Assembly: GCA_963786625.1 (NCBI GenBank)
Contig: CAWAZS010000004.1
Location: 682,001-746,000 of the forward strand
Origin: CAIWHR01 sp963786625
Lineage (GTDB): Bacteria > Pseudomonadota > Gammaproteobacteria > Burkholderiales > Casimicrobiaceae
Direction of reading: 5' to 3'
Length of the DNA stretch: 64,000 bases
Part shown: positions 9,222 through 19,509 of the stretch, piece after piece
Layout of the letters: each line of letters opens with the position of its first letter
How positions within the stretch are numbered: the first letter of the stretch is position 1
The notes under the pieces: model-generated
What the model saw: only the letters and a program-made list of their open reading frames with translations
Databases searched by the model: none
What the model was told of the DNA's origin: nothing
Position numbers and translations under genes: made by a program

Positions 9222-10265
9222 TCAGCGCGCGTCCGCGGTGCGCTCGGCGAGCATCGCGTCGCCGTAGCTGAAGAAGCGATAGCGCAGGGCGATCGCATGC
9301 GCATACGCGGCGCGGACGTTCTCGTAGCCGGCGAATGCCGAGACCAGCATCAGCAGCGTCGACTTCGGGAGGTGGAAGTTGGTCAGGAGCCGCTCGACGA
9401 TCCGGAAGCGGTATCCCGGCGTGATGAACAGGCGCGTCTCCGATTCGCCTGCGCGCACGCGCCCGTCGGCGCCCGTCGCCGATTCGAGCGCGCGCAGGCC
9501 GGTCGTGCCGATGGCGATCACGCGGCCGCCGCGCGCGCGCGCCGCATCGATCGCGGCGACGGTCTCGTGGGGAATCCGGTACCACTCGGCGTGCATCCGA
9601 TGCAGCGCGAGATCCTCCGTCTCCACCGGCTGAAACGTTCCGGCGCCGACGTGGAGCGTGACATAGGCGGAGGCGATGCCGGCGGCAGCGAGTGCTGCGA
9701 GCATCGCCTCGTCGAAATGCAATCCGGCCGTCGGCGCCGCGGCCGCCCCCGCATGGCGCGCGTACACGGTCTGGTAGCGCGCCGCGTCGGCCGCCGCGGC
9801 GGGGCGGGAGATGTACGGCGGAAGCGGGATCTCTCCGTGGCACTCGAGGTAGTCGAAGATCGCAGCGATGCCCGCGAAGCGCAGCCGAAAGAACCGGCCG
9901 TCGCGCTCGCGCACGATCGCCCGTACGCCGCCGGGCAGCAGCAGCTCGCCGCCCGGTCTCGGGGGATGGCTTGCGCGGAGCTGGAAGATCGCTTCGTCCG
10001 CGCCGAGGGCGCGCTCGAACAGGAGCTCGACCCGGCCGCCGGTGGGGCGCCGGGCGTACAGGCGCGCCTTGATCACGCGCGTGTCGTTGAACACAGCGAG
10101 ATCGCCGGGCCGGAGGAGCCGCGGCAGGTCGGTGAAGGCGTGGTCCGCGAGCTTCGTCCCCGCGACGTGCAGCAGCCTGCTCCCGGTGCGCTCGGCCGCG
10201 GGCTGCTGCGCGATCAGCTCGGGTGGCAGCGGGTAGTCGAAGTCGGAGAGGGCGTAGCCGGCCAT
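9222..10265 (-). CDS. queA: S-adenosylmethionine:tRNA ribosyltransferase-isomerase
   Basis: QueA transfers the ribosyl part of SAM to preQ1-tRNA, giving epoxyqueuosine. It has 347 residues. It shows the family opening LSDFDYPLPPELIAQQP, the NDTRVIKARL strand, the PTAGLHFDEAM motif, TLHVGAGTFQPV, and TNFHLPKSTLLMLVSAFAG near the C-terminus. It is the first protein gene of the minus-strand block and lies downstream of tRNA-Leu. Confidence 0.97.
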   Translation of the reverse strand: MAGYALSDFDYPLPPELIAQQPAAERTGSRLLHVAGTKLADHAFTDLPRLLRPGDLAVFNDTRVIKARLYARRPTGGRVELLFERALGADEAIFQLRASHPPRPGGELLLPGGVRAIVRERDGRFFRLRFAGIAAIFDYLECHGEIPLPPYISRPAAAADAARYQTVYARHAGAAAAPTAGLHFDEAMLAALAAAGIASAYVTLHVGAGTFQPVETEDLALHRMHAEWYRIPHETVAAIDAARARGGRVIAIGTTGLRALESATGADGRVRAGESETRLFITPGYRFRIVERLLTNFHLPKSTLLMLVSAFAGYENVRAAYAHAIALRYRFFSYGDAMLAERTADAR

Positions 10266-10649
10266 GGTGTGTTGCCGCGGCAGCCGGTGTCGGCCCCGCT
10301 TACATTCGACGCGCCCGCGCAGGCGGGCTCGCGGCGCAAGCTCAGGATTTTAGGCAGCTTTGACCGGTTGGCACGTGTCATGCGTGTCATCGATCGTTGG
10401 CGCGTCGGGAATGCGCCGGATCGCATGGGCGCCGCGGCTCGTGCATGGTCTCGGTTCGATTTTCCGGCGAGCGACATCGACGGTGCGGGAGTAACTGGTT
10501 TGCCTGCGCCGGCGGGTGTCGATTGTGTTGCGCCGCCGCAATTGGAGCTCGCCAACCGGCGCAAATGTTGCACTCCTCTGGCAGTGTTCTTGGCCCTCGG
10601 CAACCCCGGGGGTCTTTTTTTGGCTGTGCGCCAGGAAGGGCGCTGCGCG
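10266..10649. other. Non-coding interval between queA and tRNA-Leu
   Basis: No credible gene is seen in 384 bp. The only structure is a short palindrome ACCCCGGGGGT followed by CTTTTTTT near 10600-10619, which reads like a weak plus-strand terminator although no plus-strand gene precedes it. The queA promoter should be here but no clear -35/-10 pair stands out. Confidence 0.5.
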
Positions 10650-10736
10650 TGGTGCCGGGAGGGGAAGTCGAATCCCCACGGTATTGCTACCGGCGGATTT
10701 TGAGTCCGCTGCGTCTACCAGTTCCGCCATCCCGGC
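10650..10736 (-). tRNA. tRNA-Leu (anticodon CAA)
   Basis: The minus strand reads GCCGGGATGGCGGAACTGG at the 5' end and TCCCGGCACCA at the 3' end. It gives a 7-bp acceptor stem, an anticodon stem GCGGA/TCCGC with loop CTCAAAA (anticodon CAA), a long variable arm as expected for leucine tRNA, a T-loop TTCGACT, and an encoded CCA end. Length is 87 nt. Confidence 0.96.
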
Positions 10737-11048
10737 GCAGGGTGCGGGGCGCGCTGCTGCGGCGCGTTGCCCGATGACGCCAATGCCGGCATTATCCCGG
10801 AAACCCACGCCGGCGCCCATAGCGGCGCGCAATCCGCGGTGCCGGAATGCCGGATCCATGCCCGCACGATCGACCGCACGCGCGACTCATCGACGGCCAG
10901 GCTCGAACCCCGCGCCTCGCGATCCCGCAGCCCCCGATGATCGCCGTTCGCAACGTTGCGCTCGTCGCCTGCGATCCCGATCCCTGCGCCGCCGTCACCC
11001 GGAGGCGGATCGGGGTACGATGAAGCCGGCAACGGCCCGGAGGCAGCG
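10737..11048. other. Intergenic region, tRNA-Leu to glutamate dehydrogenase
   Basis: 312 bp without a recognisable gene. It must hold divergent promoters. On the minus strand GATAAT (around 10790-10796) is a possible -10 for the tRNA; nothing convincing is seen for the dehydrogenase. Confidence 0.4.
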
Positions 11049-14000
11049 ATGAAGGGGAATGCGCACGACACGAGGGCGCAGCGGCTCGAGGAGGTGCTCG
11101 CGCTGGTGCAGACGCGGATCAGCGGCCCGCAGCGCGGTCCCGTCGAGCGCTTCGTCGCCCGCTATTTCGGGCAGGTCGACCCCGAGGACCTCGACGCGCG
11201 CGCGCCCGGCCGATCTCTACGGCGCGGCGCTCTCGCACTGGAATTTCGCGCGCCGGCGCGATTCCGGCAGCGCCCGCGTGCGCGTCTTCAATCCGTCGAT
11301 CGAGGAGCACGGCTGGCAGTCGACGCACACGATCATCGAGATCGTCAACGACGACATGCCGTTCCTCGTCGATTCGGTGACGATGGAAGTCAACCGGCAC
11401 CGGCTGACGCTGCACCTCATCGTCCACCCGATCGTTCCCGTGCTGCGCGGCAAGGACGGGACGCTCGCCGACGTCGCTCCCGACGACGCGCGCGACGCGC
11501 GTCGCGAGTCGTTCATCCACGTCGAGGTCGACCGCGTGGTCGAGCCCGCGCGCCTCGAGGCGCTGGCCGGCGACGTCGCGCGCGTGCTCGCCGACGTGCG
11601 CATGGCGGTCGCCGACTGGAAGAGCATGCAGGGCCGTCTGCGCGACGTCGTGGCCGAGATCGACGCGCATCCGCCGCCCATACCGCCGGACGAGCTCGCG
11701 GAAGTCCGGGCGTTCCTGTCGCTGGCTCGCCGAGAACCATTTCACGTTTCTCGGTTACCGGTGCCACGATCTCGTCGTGGTCGACGGCCAGGATGCGCTC
11801 CGGATCGTCCCCGGCTCGAGCCTCGGCATCCTGCGCGAGGACCACAGCAAGAGCGTCGCGGCGAGCTTCGCCGCCCTTCCGCCGGAGGTTCGCGCGTACG
11901 CGCGCACGCCGGATCTGCTGATCGTCACCAAGGCGAACGCCCGGTCGACGGTCCACCGTCCCGGATATCTCGACTACGTCGGCATCAAGCGCTTCGACGG
12001 CGCCGGCAAGGTGTGCGGGGAGCACCGCTTCCTCGGTCTCTACACGTCGATGGCGTACAGCGCCAACCTGCCGAACATCCCGCTGCTGCGCCGGAAGGCG
12101 GCCAACGTGATCGCGCGGGCCGGGGTGGCGCGCGGCAGCCACGCCGGCAAGGCGCTGGTCAACATCCTCGAGAGCTATCCGCGCGACGAGCTGTTCCAGA
12201 CCAGCGAGGACGACCTGCTTCGCGCCGCGATGGGCATCCTCCATCTCGGCGAGCGGCAGCGGTTCCGGCTGTTCGTGCGCCGCGACGCGTTCGAGCGGTT
12301 CGTCGTCGTGCATGATCTATTCGCCGCGCGAGACCTACACGACCGAATTGCGGGCGAAGTGGCAGGCGATCCTGCTCGAGGCGTTCAACGGCACGAGCTC
12401 GGAATTCAACGTGTACCTGTCGGAGTCGCTGCTGGCGCGGGTGATGATCACCGTGCGCACGACGCCCGGCCGGATTCCCGACGTACGACGTGCGCGAGGT
12501 CGAGGCCCGTCTCGCGGCCGCGGCGCGACGCTGGGACGACGATCTCCGCGACGCTTTGATCGACGCGCTCGGCGAGGCGCTGGGCAACGAGCTCTTCCGG
12601 CGCTTCGGCGGCGCGCTTCCCGCCGGCTACCGCGAGGAGTTCAGCGCGCGCGCCGCGGTGCCCGACATCGAGCTGATGGCGAAGCTCACCGCGGCCGCGC
12701 CGCTCGGCATGAGCCTCTATCGCCCGCTGGAGGCCGAGCGCCGGCATGCTCCGGTTCAAGCTCTTCCACTTCGGCGCGCCGGTCACGATGTCCGACAGCC
12801 TGCCGATGCTCGAGCGGATGGGGCTCCGGGTGATCGACGAGCGGCCGCATCGCGTGTCCCCGCCCGGCGAGCCGCCCGTCTGGCTGCACGATTTCGGCGT
12901 GCAGACCGCGCTGGCGGACGCCGATGTCGACGTGCACCGGCTGCACGCGGTGTTCGAGGACGCGTTCGGGCGCATCTTCCGCGGCGAAGTCGAGAACGAC
13001 GACTTCAACCGGCTGGTCGTCGCCGCGCGCATGCCCGCCGCGGAGGTCGTCGTCCTGCGGGCGTATGCGAAGTACATGCGCCAGATCGGCTTTCCGCTTT
13101 CGCAGGCGTTCATCCAATCGACGCTCGCCGCGCACCCGGGCATCGCGCGGATGCTGATCGAGCTCTTCGAGCTGCGCTTCGACCCGACGCTGCCGGAGTC
13201 GGCGCAGTCGCGGGTGATCGCCAAGATCCAGCAGATCGACGACGCGCTCGACCGCGTCGACAACCTGTCGGAAGACCGCGTGCTCCGGCAGTACCTGATG
13301 CTGATCCTCGCGACGACGCGGACCAACTTCTGGCGGCGCGACGGCGAGGGCCGGCGGCGCAGCTTCGTCTCGTTCAAGTTCGATCCGGCGAAGGTGCCCG
13401 GCCTGCCCGAGCCGAAGCCGATGTTCGAGATCTTCGTCTACTCGCACGCGCTTCGAGGGCGTGCACCTGCGCGGCGGCCCGATCGCGCGCGGCGGCCTGC
13501 GCTGGTCGGATCGGCCCGAGGACTTCCGCACCGAGATCCTCGGCCTCGTCAAGGCGCAGATGGTGAAGAACACGGTGATCGTGCCGGTCGGGTCGAAGGG
13601 CGGGTTCGTGCTGAAGCGCGCCCCGGCCGCGACCGACCGTGACGCGACCATGAAGGAGGGCGTTGCCTGCTACCAGGATTACCTGCGCGGGCTCCTCGAC
13701 GTCACCGACAACCGCGTCGGCGAGAGGATCGTGCCGCCGCCGCAGGTCCGCCGCCACGATCCCGACGACCCGTACCTGGTGGTAGCCGCCGACAAGGGCA
13801 CGGCGTCCTTCTCCGACTACGCGAACGCGATCAGCAGGGAGTACGGCTTCTGGCTCGACGATGCGTTCGCTTCCGGCGGATCCGCCGGTTACGACCACAA
13901 GGCGATGGGGATCACGGCGCGCGGTGCCTGGGAGTCGGCCAAGCGCCACTTCCGCGAGCTGGGCGTCGACATCCAGGCCACCGATTTCACGGTGGTCGGC

Positions 14001-15879
14001 ATCGGCGACATGTCGGGCGACGTGTTCGGCAACGGCATGCTGCTGTCGCCGCACATCCGGTTGCTGGCGGCATTCGACCACCGTCACATCTTCCTCGATC
14101 CGAGCCCCGACCCGGCGTCGAGCCTGCGCGAGCGCGAGCGCCTGTTCAGGCTTGCCCGCTCGTCGTGGGCCGACTACGACGCGAAGCTGATCTCGCCCGG
14201 CGGCGGCGTCCATCCGCGGAGCGCGAAGGCGATCGCCATCACGCCGGAGGTCAAGGCGGCGCTCGCGATCACCGCCAACACGCTGACACCGGCCGAGCTC
14301 GTCAACGCGATACTCAAGGCGCCCGTCGATCTCTTCTACAACGGCGGCATCGGCACCTACGTCAAGGCGACCGGCGAGACGCACGCGCAGGTCGGCGACC
14401 GCGCGAACGACGCGCTGCGCGTCGATGGCCGCGAACTGCGCTGCAAGGTGCTCGTGGAGGGCGGCAACCTCGGCTGCACGCAGCTCGGCCGCATCGAGTA
14501 CGCGCGGACGGGCGGTCGCATCTATACCGACGCGATCGACAATTCGGGAGGCGTCGACACTTCGGACCACGAGGTGAACATCAAGATCCTGCTCGGCCTG
14601 CCGATGGCCGACGGCGAGCTCACCGAGAAGCAGCGCAACGCCCTGCTCGCCGAAATGACGGACGACGTTGCCGCGCTGGTGCTGCGCGACAACTACTTCC
14701 AGACGCAGGTGCTGTCGGTGACCGGGCGCATCGCGCCGCAGCTGGCCGATGCGCAGCAGCGTTTCATCCAGTTTCTCGAGAAGTCCGGACGGCTCAATCG
14801 CGCGATCGAGTTCCTGCCCTCCGACGACGAGCTCGCGGAGCGGCGTGCCGACGGACAGGGGCTCACGAGCCCGGAGCGCGCGGTGTTGCTCGCGTACGGC
14901 AAGATGTGGCTCTACGACGAGCTCGTCGCCTCGCCGTTGCCGGACGACCCGTGGGTCGCGAGCGCGCTCGCCCGCTACTTCCCCAGGGCGCTCGCCGAGC
15001 GCTGCGCCCCGTACATGAGCCGCCATCCGCTGCGGCGCGAGATCATCTGCGCGCACGTGACCAACAGCATGGTGAACCGCGTGGGCAGCACCTTCGTGCA
15101 CCGGCTGATGGAGTGGACCGGGGCGCGGCCGGACGAGGTCGTGCGGGCGTATCTGCTGACCCGCGAGATCTTCGGCTTCATCGCGCTGTGGAAGCCGATC
15201 GATGCGCTGGACAACCGCGTCGACGACGCGCTCCAGGCCGCGATGCTGATCGACCGCGAGCCGGGAGCTCGAGCGCGGCACGACCTGGTTCCTGCGCTCG
15301 CGGCGGCTCGCCGAGGACATGGCGGCGACGATCGCTCATTTCCGTCCCCCGGTCGAGGCGCTGGCGGCGCGCCTGCCGGCGCTGCTCGATGCGGCCAGCC
15401 GGGCGCGCGTGGACGCGGCGGTCGCGGACTACGTGGCGAAAGGCGTCCCGGAGGAGCTCGCGACACGCGTGGTCACGCTCGACGCGTCGTACTCCGCGCT
15501 CGACATCGTGGAGATCGCGGGCGCGACGCGGCGGCCCGTCGAGCTCGTCGCCGAGGTCTATTTCGAGCTCTCGACGCGGCTCGGGCTGCCGTGGCTGCGC
15601 GAGATGATCGCGCGGTTGCCGGGCGATACGCACTGGCAGATGCTGGCAAGGGCGGCGATGCACGACGATCTCTCCGGACTGCAGCGGACGATCGCGGCCG
15701 ACGTGCTGACCGAAGGCGGCGAGATCGGCACGCGCGATCCGCTGCTCGCCGAGTGGCAGGCGCGCAATCGCCGGGCGATCGAGCGCGCGCAGCAGCTGAT
15801 GGCCGAACTGCGGTCGGCGCCGGGCGCCGACGGTGCGATGCTCACGGTGGCGCTTCGCGAGTTGCGCAGTCTGGGTTAG
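11049..15879 (+). pseudogene. gdhB: NAD-specific glutamate dehydrogenase (180-kDa class), seven +1 frameshifts
   Basis: Oxidatively deaminates glutamate to 2-oxoglutarate with NAD. The protein starts MKGNAHDTRAQRLEEVLALV and is recovered only by stepping through eight segments. Each step shifts the frame by +1, near 11208, 11719, 12303, 12482, 12745, 13449 and 15264. Joined, it gives about 1,607 residues, the normal size of the large GDH class. The N-terminal ACT-like part includes DMPFLVDSVTMEVNRH. The catalytic part has FEGVHLRGGPIARGGLRWSD, the lysine in VGSKGGFVLKR, and VVGIGDMSGDVFGNGML for NAD. No segment is missing and no internal stop lies in the correct frames. This suggests indel errors rather than decay, but as written the gene is not translatable. 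Confidence 0.9.
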
Positions 15880-15922
15880 CGGCGGGGCGGGTGACGCGGG
15901 GCGCGAAGCGGGGAATCGGGCA

Positions 15923-17353
15923 ATGAATCTGGCGGTGTCGCTGCTCGAACGCGGGCGCGACGACGCGGTCGCGCTCGTCACCGACGGCACGACCGTCAGC
16001 TACGCGGATCTGCGCGAGGCGGTGGCGCGAGCCGCGGGGGCATGGCGCGCGCTCGGCGTGGCCGAGGGCGAGCGCATCGCCATCGCGCTGGCCGACGACA
16101 GCGCGTGGGTCGTCGCGTTTCTCGGCGCGATCCGCGCGGGCGCGGTCGCCGTCGCGCTGAATCCGCGGCTCGCGCCGGCGGATCGCGACGCGCTCGCCGC
16201 GGAAGGCGCGTATGCGGCGTGGCTCGGCGAGGATGCGGCGCTCGCGCCTGCCGGGGTCGGGACGGTGCTCGCGCGCGGAGCCTTCCGCGAACGCTGCGCG
16301 GCGGCGGCGCAGGCGGCGCCGGCCGAGTGCGCGGCCGGCACCCCGGCGTTCTGGCTCTATTCGTCGGGAACGACCGGGTTGCCCAAGGCGGTCGTGCACG
16401 CGCATGGCGTCGTGCCCGCGGCCGCGCGCTGCGGCATGGAATGGCTCGGCATCCGCGAATCCGACCGGCTGTTCGCGCCTTCGCGGCTGTTCTTCGCGTA
16501 TCCGCTGGCGAACAGCCTGTTCACGGGGCTCGCCTGTGGCGCAACCGTGATCCTGCAGCGCGAGTGGCCGACGGTCGACAACGTCACGGCGACCGCGCAG
16601 CGCGATCGGCCCACGGTCTTCTTCAGCGTTCCGGCGTTCTACCGCGCGCTCCTCGGCGGGGGCCACGCGGGCGTGCTTGCGCGCGGCCTGCGCCTCGCGG
16701 TGTCGGCCGGCGAGGCGATCAGCGCGGCGCTGGCCGTGCAGTGGCGCAGCGCGACCGGCGTGCCCATCCGCGACGGCTACGGCACCACCGAGACGCTGGC
16801 GCTGGCGCTCATCGGCACGCCGGAGGAAGGCGACGCCACCGTGCTGCGACCCGCGCCCGGCGTCGCCGTGGCCGCGACGCCGGCGGAGGCTGGTCTGTCC
16901 TGCCTGTCACTGCATACGCCCACGGTGGCGCTCGGGTACTGGCGGCGCGCCGCCGACGAGCGTGCGGCGTTCGGCCCGGACGGGTTCACGTCGGGCGACC
17001 GCTTCCTGCCCGCCGGCGACGGATGGCGCTACGCCGGTCGCGCCGATGCGCTGGTGAAGGTGCGGGGGCGCTGGGTGAGCCTGCCCGACGTCGAAACGCG
17101 GATCGCTGCCATGGCCGGCTCCGCGCTGCGCGAGGTCGCGGTGATCGCGCTCCCCGACGGGGACGGTCTCACGATGCTCGCGGCGGCCTACGTGGGCAAC
17201 GGTCCGGAAGCCGTGGCGCGCGCCGCACTCGAGCGCGCGCTGGCCGCCCTGCCTCCGCACCAGCGTCCGACGCGCTGCGTCGCGATCGAGGCGCTGCCGC
17301 GCACCGCGACGGGCAAGCTGCTCCGGCGCGAACTCGTCGCGCGCCTCGCGTAG
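15923..17353 (+). CDS. AMP-dependent acyl-CoA ligase (benzoate-CoA ligase-like)
   Basis: An adenylate-forming enzyme of 476 residues. Motifs are the P-loop-like YSSGTTGLPKAVVH (A3), RDGYGTTET (A5), the SGDRF Asp region (A7) and the C-terminal PRTATGKLLRREL with the catalytic lysine. The order FWLYSSG then LFFAYPLANSLF resembles benzoate-CoA ligases, so an aromatic or short-chain carboxylate is the likely substrate, but this is inference. It is somewhat shorter than typical benzoate-CoA ligases (about 520). The ATG at 15923 lies 43 bp after the dehydrogenase stop and so may be cotranscribed. Confidence 0.85.
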   Translation: MNLAVSLLERGRDDAVALVTDGTTVSYADLREAVARAAGAWRALGVAEGERIAIALADDSAWVVAFLGAIRAGAVAVALNPRLAPADRDALAAEGAYAAWLGEDAALAPAGVGTVLARGAFRERCAAAAQAAPAECAAGTPAFWLYSSGTTGLPKAVVHAHGVVPAAARCGMEWLGIRESDRLFAPSRLFFAYPLANSLFTGLACGATVILQREWPTVDNVTATAQRDRPTVFFSVPAFYRALLGGGHAGVLARGLRLAVSAGEAISAALAVQWRSATGVPIRDGYGTTETLALALIGTPEEGDATVLRPAPGVAVAATPAEAGLSCLSLHTPTVALGYWRRAADERAAFGPDGFTSGDRFLPAGDGWRYAGRADALVKVRGRWVSLPDVETRIAAMAGSALREVAVIALPDGDGLTMLAAAYVGNGPEAVARAALERALAALPPHQRPTRCVAIEALPRTATGKLLRRELVARLA

Positions 17354-17408
17354 CCAACCCTCGCGGCGAGTCGTGTGCAACCGGGCGCGTCCCGGGACGA
17401 GCGCGACG

Positions 17409-17987
17409 TCAGGCGGCGGCTCGCTCGCGCTCGTAGGTGACGTACGCATAGGCGAATCCATCCGGCCCATCCGACCGGTGCGCTTCGCGCGCCGTCTGCC
17501 GCCAATCGAGAGGGACGATCGGCGGGAACAGGGCGTCGCCGTCGAAATCCCGGGCGATTTCGGTGAGATGGAGTGTGGTCGCCCGCGGCAGAGCCACACG
17601 GTAGAGCTCGCCGCCGCCGATGCAGAACGCGGGCTCGGGCAGGCGGACGAGGGCCAACGCCTCGTCGAGCGAACCGGCGATCTCGGCGCCCGGCGCCGTG
17701 TAGCCCTGCTGACGGGTGACGACGATGTTCTGGCGTCCGGGCAGCGCGTGCGGCAGCGATTCCCACGTCTTTCGACCCATGATCACCGCGTGGCCCATGG
17801 TCAGCGCGCGGAAGCGGCGCAAGTCGTCCGCGATCCGCCATGGAAGCCGGTTGCCCGCGCCGATGACCCCGTTGCTCGCCACCGCGGCGATGACGGCGAG
17901 GGCGGGCGCCGCGCGCGGGTTCGGCGTGGTGCGCTCGGGCTGCGAATTGTGCAGGGGCCGCGTGGGCGTGCCCGGGCGGGGTGTCAT
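17409..17987 (-). CDS. folA: Dihydrofolate reductase
   Basis: FolA reduces dihydrofolate to tetrahydrofolate with NADPH. It has 192 residues with VIAAVASNGVIGAGNRLPWRIADDLRRF (the Asp/Trp active site), GRKTWESLP, and FCIGGGELYR for the cofactor. About 27 residues precede the usual start, yet no other in-frame ATG, GTG or TTG lies before the fold. A TATAAT on this strand at 17999-18004 would start the transcript within a few bases of the ATG, so the message may be nearly leaderless. It is divergent from glrK. Confidence 0.95.
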   Translation of the reverse strand: MTPRPGTPTRPLHNSQPERTTPNPRAAPALAVIAAVASNGVIGAGNRLPWRIADDLRRFRALTMGHAVIMGRKTWESLPHALPGRQNIVVTRQQGYTAPGAEIAGSLDEALALVRLPEPAFCIGGGELYRVALPRATTLHLTEIARDFDGDALFPPIVPLDWRQTAREAHRSDGPDGFAYAYVTYERERAAA

Positions 17988-17990
17988 AAT
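17982..17990 (+). promoter_or_regulatory. Extended -10 promoter for glrK-qseG-glrR
   Basis: TGTCATAAT is an extended -10, 26 bp before the GTG of glrK. It overlaps the folA start codon, so expression of the two divergent units may interfere. Confidence 0.4.
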
Positions 17991-17998
17991 TGCCGCAG

Positions 17999-18004
17999 AT
18001 TATA
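17999..18004 (-). promoter_or_regulatory. -10 element (TATAAT) for folA
   Basis: A perfect TATAAT on the minus strand, 12 bp before the folA ATG and 8 bp from the opposing glrK -10. Confidence 0.45.
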
Positions 18005-18015
18005 GCGGCCGGCCC

Positions 18016-19509
18016 GTGTACTACCCCCGTTCCTTCCTCAAGTTCATCCTGCTGGGCTTCCTGCTGGTGACCCTGCCGCTCGTCTACGCGCTGGGCGAGC
18101 TGATTCTGTCGCTCGACCGGCTGCAGACGCAGGGCCGCGAGGCGGTGCAGCAGGCGGCGCAAGCCGGGCGTGCGAGCCGCCAGCTGTTCGAGCAGTCGGC
18201 CACGCTCGAGCGCATCGTGCGCCAGCACCTGATCCTCGAGGACAACGCCCTGCTCGACGACTACGGCCGCGTCCGCCAGGAATTCCGGGCGACCGCGGGC
18301 CAGCTCGCGCTGCTGCCGCTCGGGTCCGAGCCGCTGAGGGCGCTGGACGCGCTGACTGCCAGCGAAAGCCGGCTGCACAAGCTGCTGTCGACGTCGCAGC
18401 GCTCGGCCGAGGACCAGCGACAGCTCGCGGACGGCTATGCCCGGCTCACCGACGGCACGCAGGCGATGCTCTCCGCCACCAATCAGCTCACCGAGCGGGC
18501 GATCGAGCAGCTGGAGCAGATCGCGACCCAGGGGCGACAGAAATGGCTGTACCTCGCGCTGGCCACCGCCGCCATCGCGCTGGCGCTGGCGATACTCTTC
18601 GCCGTGCTGATCGCGCGCCCGATCCGCCAGCTCGATCAGGCGATACGCAGGATGGGGACCGCGGACTTCGCGCACACGATCGAGGTCAATGGCCCGCAGG
18701 ACCTGCGCTATCTCGGACAGCGCCTGGAATGGCTGCGCTCGCGGCTGCACGAGCTCGAGGAGCAGCAGAACCGCTTTCTGCGCCACGTTTCGCACGAGCT
18801 CAAGACGCCGCTGACCGCGGTGCGCGAAGGCGCGGAGCTGCTGCGCGACAACGTCGGCGGCCGGCTGTCGCCGGAGCAGCGCGAGATCGTGCGGATCGTC
18901 CGCGAGAATTCGCTTTCGCTGCAGAAGCTGATCGAGGACCTGCTGACGTACCACCAGACGCGCGCGATCGAGCCGCAGACGGTCGGCCCCGTGCTGCTCC
19001 CCGACGTGGTCCGGCGGGTCCTCAGGGAGCACAAGCTCGCTGCGTTCGCGCGCATGGTCACCTTCGTCGCCGACCTGAAGCCGGCGCTGGTCGTCGGCGA
19101 TGCCGACAAGCTGCGCACGATCGTCGACAACCTCGTGTCGAATGCGGTCAAGTACTCGCCGCGCTCGGCGACGATCGACGTCGCGCTCGGGATCGAGCGC
19201 GGATTCGCCGTGCTCGACGTGCTCGACCGCGGCCCGGGCATTGCCCCGGAGGAACGCGAACGGATCTTCGATTCGTTCTACCGCGGTCAGGCGCCGGTCG
19301 ACGGTCGGGTGAAGGGCTCGGGCCTCGGGCTTGCGATCGCGCGTGAGTACGCGCTGGCGCACGGTGGGCGGATCGAAGTCGGCGATCGCCCCGATGGCAG
19401 GGAGGGCGCCCACTTTCGGCTGTGGATGCCGCTCGCCGTGGGCGAGGTCGGGGCCGCGGTCGGCGCGACCGAGCCCTCGGCACCGGTCACGACCGCGGGT
19501 GGCGAATGA
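18016..19509 (+). CDS. glrK: Sensor histidine kinase GlrK/QseE
   Basis: A 497-residue membrane kinase starting at GTG 18016 (VYYPRSFLKFILLGFLL). Order: helix about residues 10-30, helical periplasmic sensor with coiled-coil character, second helix about 175-200, HAMP (RPIRQLDQAIRRMGTADF), HisKA with phosphoacceptor in FLRHVSHELKTPLTAVREGA, and HATPase with DNLVSNAVKYSP, DRGPGIAPEE and GSGLGLAI. A lipoprotein and a sigma-54 response regulator follow directly. That is the GlrK-QseG-GlrR (QseEGF) set, which in enterobacteria controls the GlmY small RNA and envelope functions; the targets here are unknown. Its stop overlaps the next start (ATGA). Confidence 0.92.
   Translation: MYYPRSFLKFILLGFLLVTLPLVYALGELILSLDRLQTQGREAVQQAAQAGRASRQLFEQSATLERIVRQHLILEDNALLDDYGRVRQEFRATAGQLALLPLGSEPLRALDALTASESRLHKLLSTSQRSAEDQRQLADGYARLTDGTQAMLSATNQLTERAIEQLEQIATQGRQKWLYLALATAAIALALAILFAVLIARPIRQLDQAIRRMGTADFAHTIEVNGPQDLRYLGQRLEWLRSRLHELEEQQNRFLRHVSHELKTPLTAVREGAELLRDNVGGRLSPEQREIVRIVRENSLSLQKLIEDLLTYHQTRAIEPQTVGPVLLPDVVRRVLREHKLAAFARMVTFVADLKPALVVGDADKLRTIVDNLVSNAVKYSPRSATIDVALGIERGFAVLDVLDRGPGIAPEERERIFDSFYRGQAPVDGRVKGSGLGLAIAREYALAHGGRIEVGDRPDGREGAHFRLWMPLAVGEVGAAVGATEPSAPVTTAGGE

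Noticed and set aside
10590..10620. Palindrome followed by seven T
   Set aside because: Looks like a plus-strand terminator, but no plus-strand gene precedes it and the stem is only five base pairs; not called.
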